The notes under the pieces were generated by a model. The model did no database searches. It was not told where the DNA came from and was given only the letters and a program-made list of their open reading frames with translations. Position numbers and translations under genes: made by a program. Positions 63,530-64,000 of a stretch of 64,000 nt of DNA are shown here, piece by piece. Location of the stretch: NCBI GenBank assembly GCA_910578845.1, contig CAJTSL010000015.1:13677-77676 (forward strand), written 5' to 3'. Numbering within the stretch: position 1 is the stretch's first letter; every line of letters starts with the position of its first letter. The DNA comes from an uncultured Lachnospiraceae bacterium (GTDB lineage: Bacteria > Bacillota > Clostridia > Lachnospirales > Lachnospiraceae).

Positions 63530-64000
63530 AAATAGACATGGTCTATCGCCGTTTGGTAGAATTAAGTCACCACAACAAAACCTACTAAAGGAGGCATAAA
63601 ACCATGTCTGATAACATTATACAACTAAACGAGGACTTAATAAAGCACGATCTAAAGGATCTTGTCCGTTCCAGTGTTGAGGAGACCCTAAATGCCCTGC
63701 TCGATAAGGAGGCAGATGAACTTGTAAATGCTGGGAAATACGAACGTTCAGTGGAGCGTCAGGGTTATCGTTCCGGACATTATAAAAGGGATTTTCAGAC
63801 TACTGCAGGGGAAGTAGAGCTCAATGTCCCCAAGCTCAAAGGTGTCCCTTTTGAGACTGCCATTATCGAACGCTATCGCCGCAGGGAATCCTCTGTGGAA
63901 GAAGCCCTGGCCGAGATGTATCTGGCAGGCGTCTCCATGCGCCGTGTGGAGGATATCACGGAAGCTCTCTGGGGAACCAAAGTGTCACCCGGTACGATAA
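63530..64000 (+). mobile_element. IS256-family insertion sequence, left part (cut by window end)
   Basis: The region contains an IS256-family transposase preceded by a left-end-like sequence with the small inverted repeat TAGAC-ATG-GTCTA at ~63534. The exact left terminal repeat cannot be set because the right end lies outside the window. Confidence 0.75.
63604..64000 (+). CDS. IS256-family transposase, N-terminal part
   Basis: The ATG has AAAGGAGG nine bases ahead. The first 132 residues (SDNIIQLNEDLIKHDLKDLV, RSGHYKRDFQTTAGEVELNVPKLKG, IIERYRRRESSVEEALAEMYLAGVSMRRVEDITEALWG) match the start of IS256-group mutator transposases, a family with a DDE catalytic domain downstream. It runs off the window and appears intact so far. 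Its GC content is higher than that of the adjoining AT-rich gap. Confidence 0.93.
   Translation, partial: MSDNIIQLNEDLIKHDLKDLVRSSVEETLNALLDKEADELVNAGKYERSVERQGYRSGHYKRDFQTTAGEVELNVPKLKGVPFETAIIERYRRRESSVEEALAEMYLAGVSMRRVEDITEALWGTKVSPGTI

Overview
The window looks like a chromosomal segment of a low-to-moderate GC Firmicute, most likely a gut Clostridium relative of the Lachnospiraceae. The signs are AGGAGG-type ribosome sites, several TTG/GTG starts, tight operons, and gene families common in that group (type I glutamine synthetase, DUF1538, DUF3737, a small hypothetical protein at 4875, AgrC/LytTR signalling). The family assignment is inference. No rRNA, tRNA or CRISPR array was seen.

Region 1 (1-22867) is ordinary metabolism and signalling: the end of CTP synthase, a coiled-coil protein, a GH3 glycosidase, a PatB/MalY-type C-S lyase, a DUF1538 membrane protein with a P-II-like partner, glutamine synthetase, DUF3737, a HAD phosphatase, a GNAT acetyltransferase, an LD-carboxypeptidase, a GH28 pectinase-type enzyme, and a four-gene sensing operon (sugar-binding lipoprotein, hybrid kinase, AgrC-like kinase, LytTR regulator). 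Region 2 (22868-30905) is mixed: an AT-rich ABC exporter followed by a deleted second one, a MATE pump, an esterase, peroxiredoxin, an SRAP-family DNA-protein crosslink enzyme, a truncated HipA-like gene, and a FtsW-like gene carrying a short repeat inside its reading frame.

Region 3 (30894-51387) is the main find. Ten minus-strand genes form what looks like one defence system: VWA protein (TerY-like), PP2C phosphatase, Ser/Thr kinase with zinc ribbon, UPF1-like SF1 helicase, a winged-helix protein with a HEPN-type R-x4-H motif, a long coiled-coil McrB-like AAA ATPase, a giant DUF2357 (McrC-like) protein, a MYG1-family protein, a DEDDh exonuclease and a NERD-domain protein. Two WYL-type regulators are encoded divergently. 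Three promoters of the system share one sequence, GCAGG followed by seven Ts, placed 30-31 bases before a TATGAT box with no good -35. This suggests a single regulator controls the whole set. The gene set resembles the published TerY-P triad and coiled-coil nuclease tandem (CoCoNuT) type IV restriction-like systems; that match is from memory and was not checked by search.

Region 4 (51388-64000) continues the defence island. It holds a BlaR1-like M56 sensor with a perfect promoter and two palindromic operators but no repressor gene beside it, then a DUF4268 nuclease-like gene and a type I restriction-modification locus (hsdM-hsdS, a HEPN-like gene, a DUF1016/YhcG nuclease, hsdR). The window ends in the left part of an IS256-family insertion sequence. 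A family of short hairpin-rich repeats occurs at 30455, 39767 and 47850 (and as a fragment at 27975), mostly inside or between genes of the defence system.
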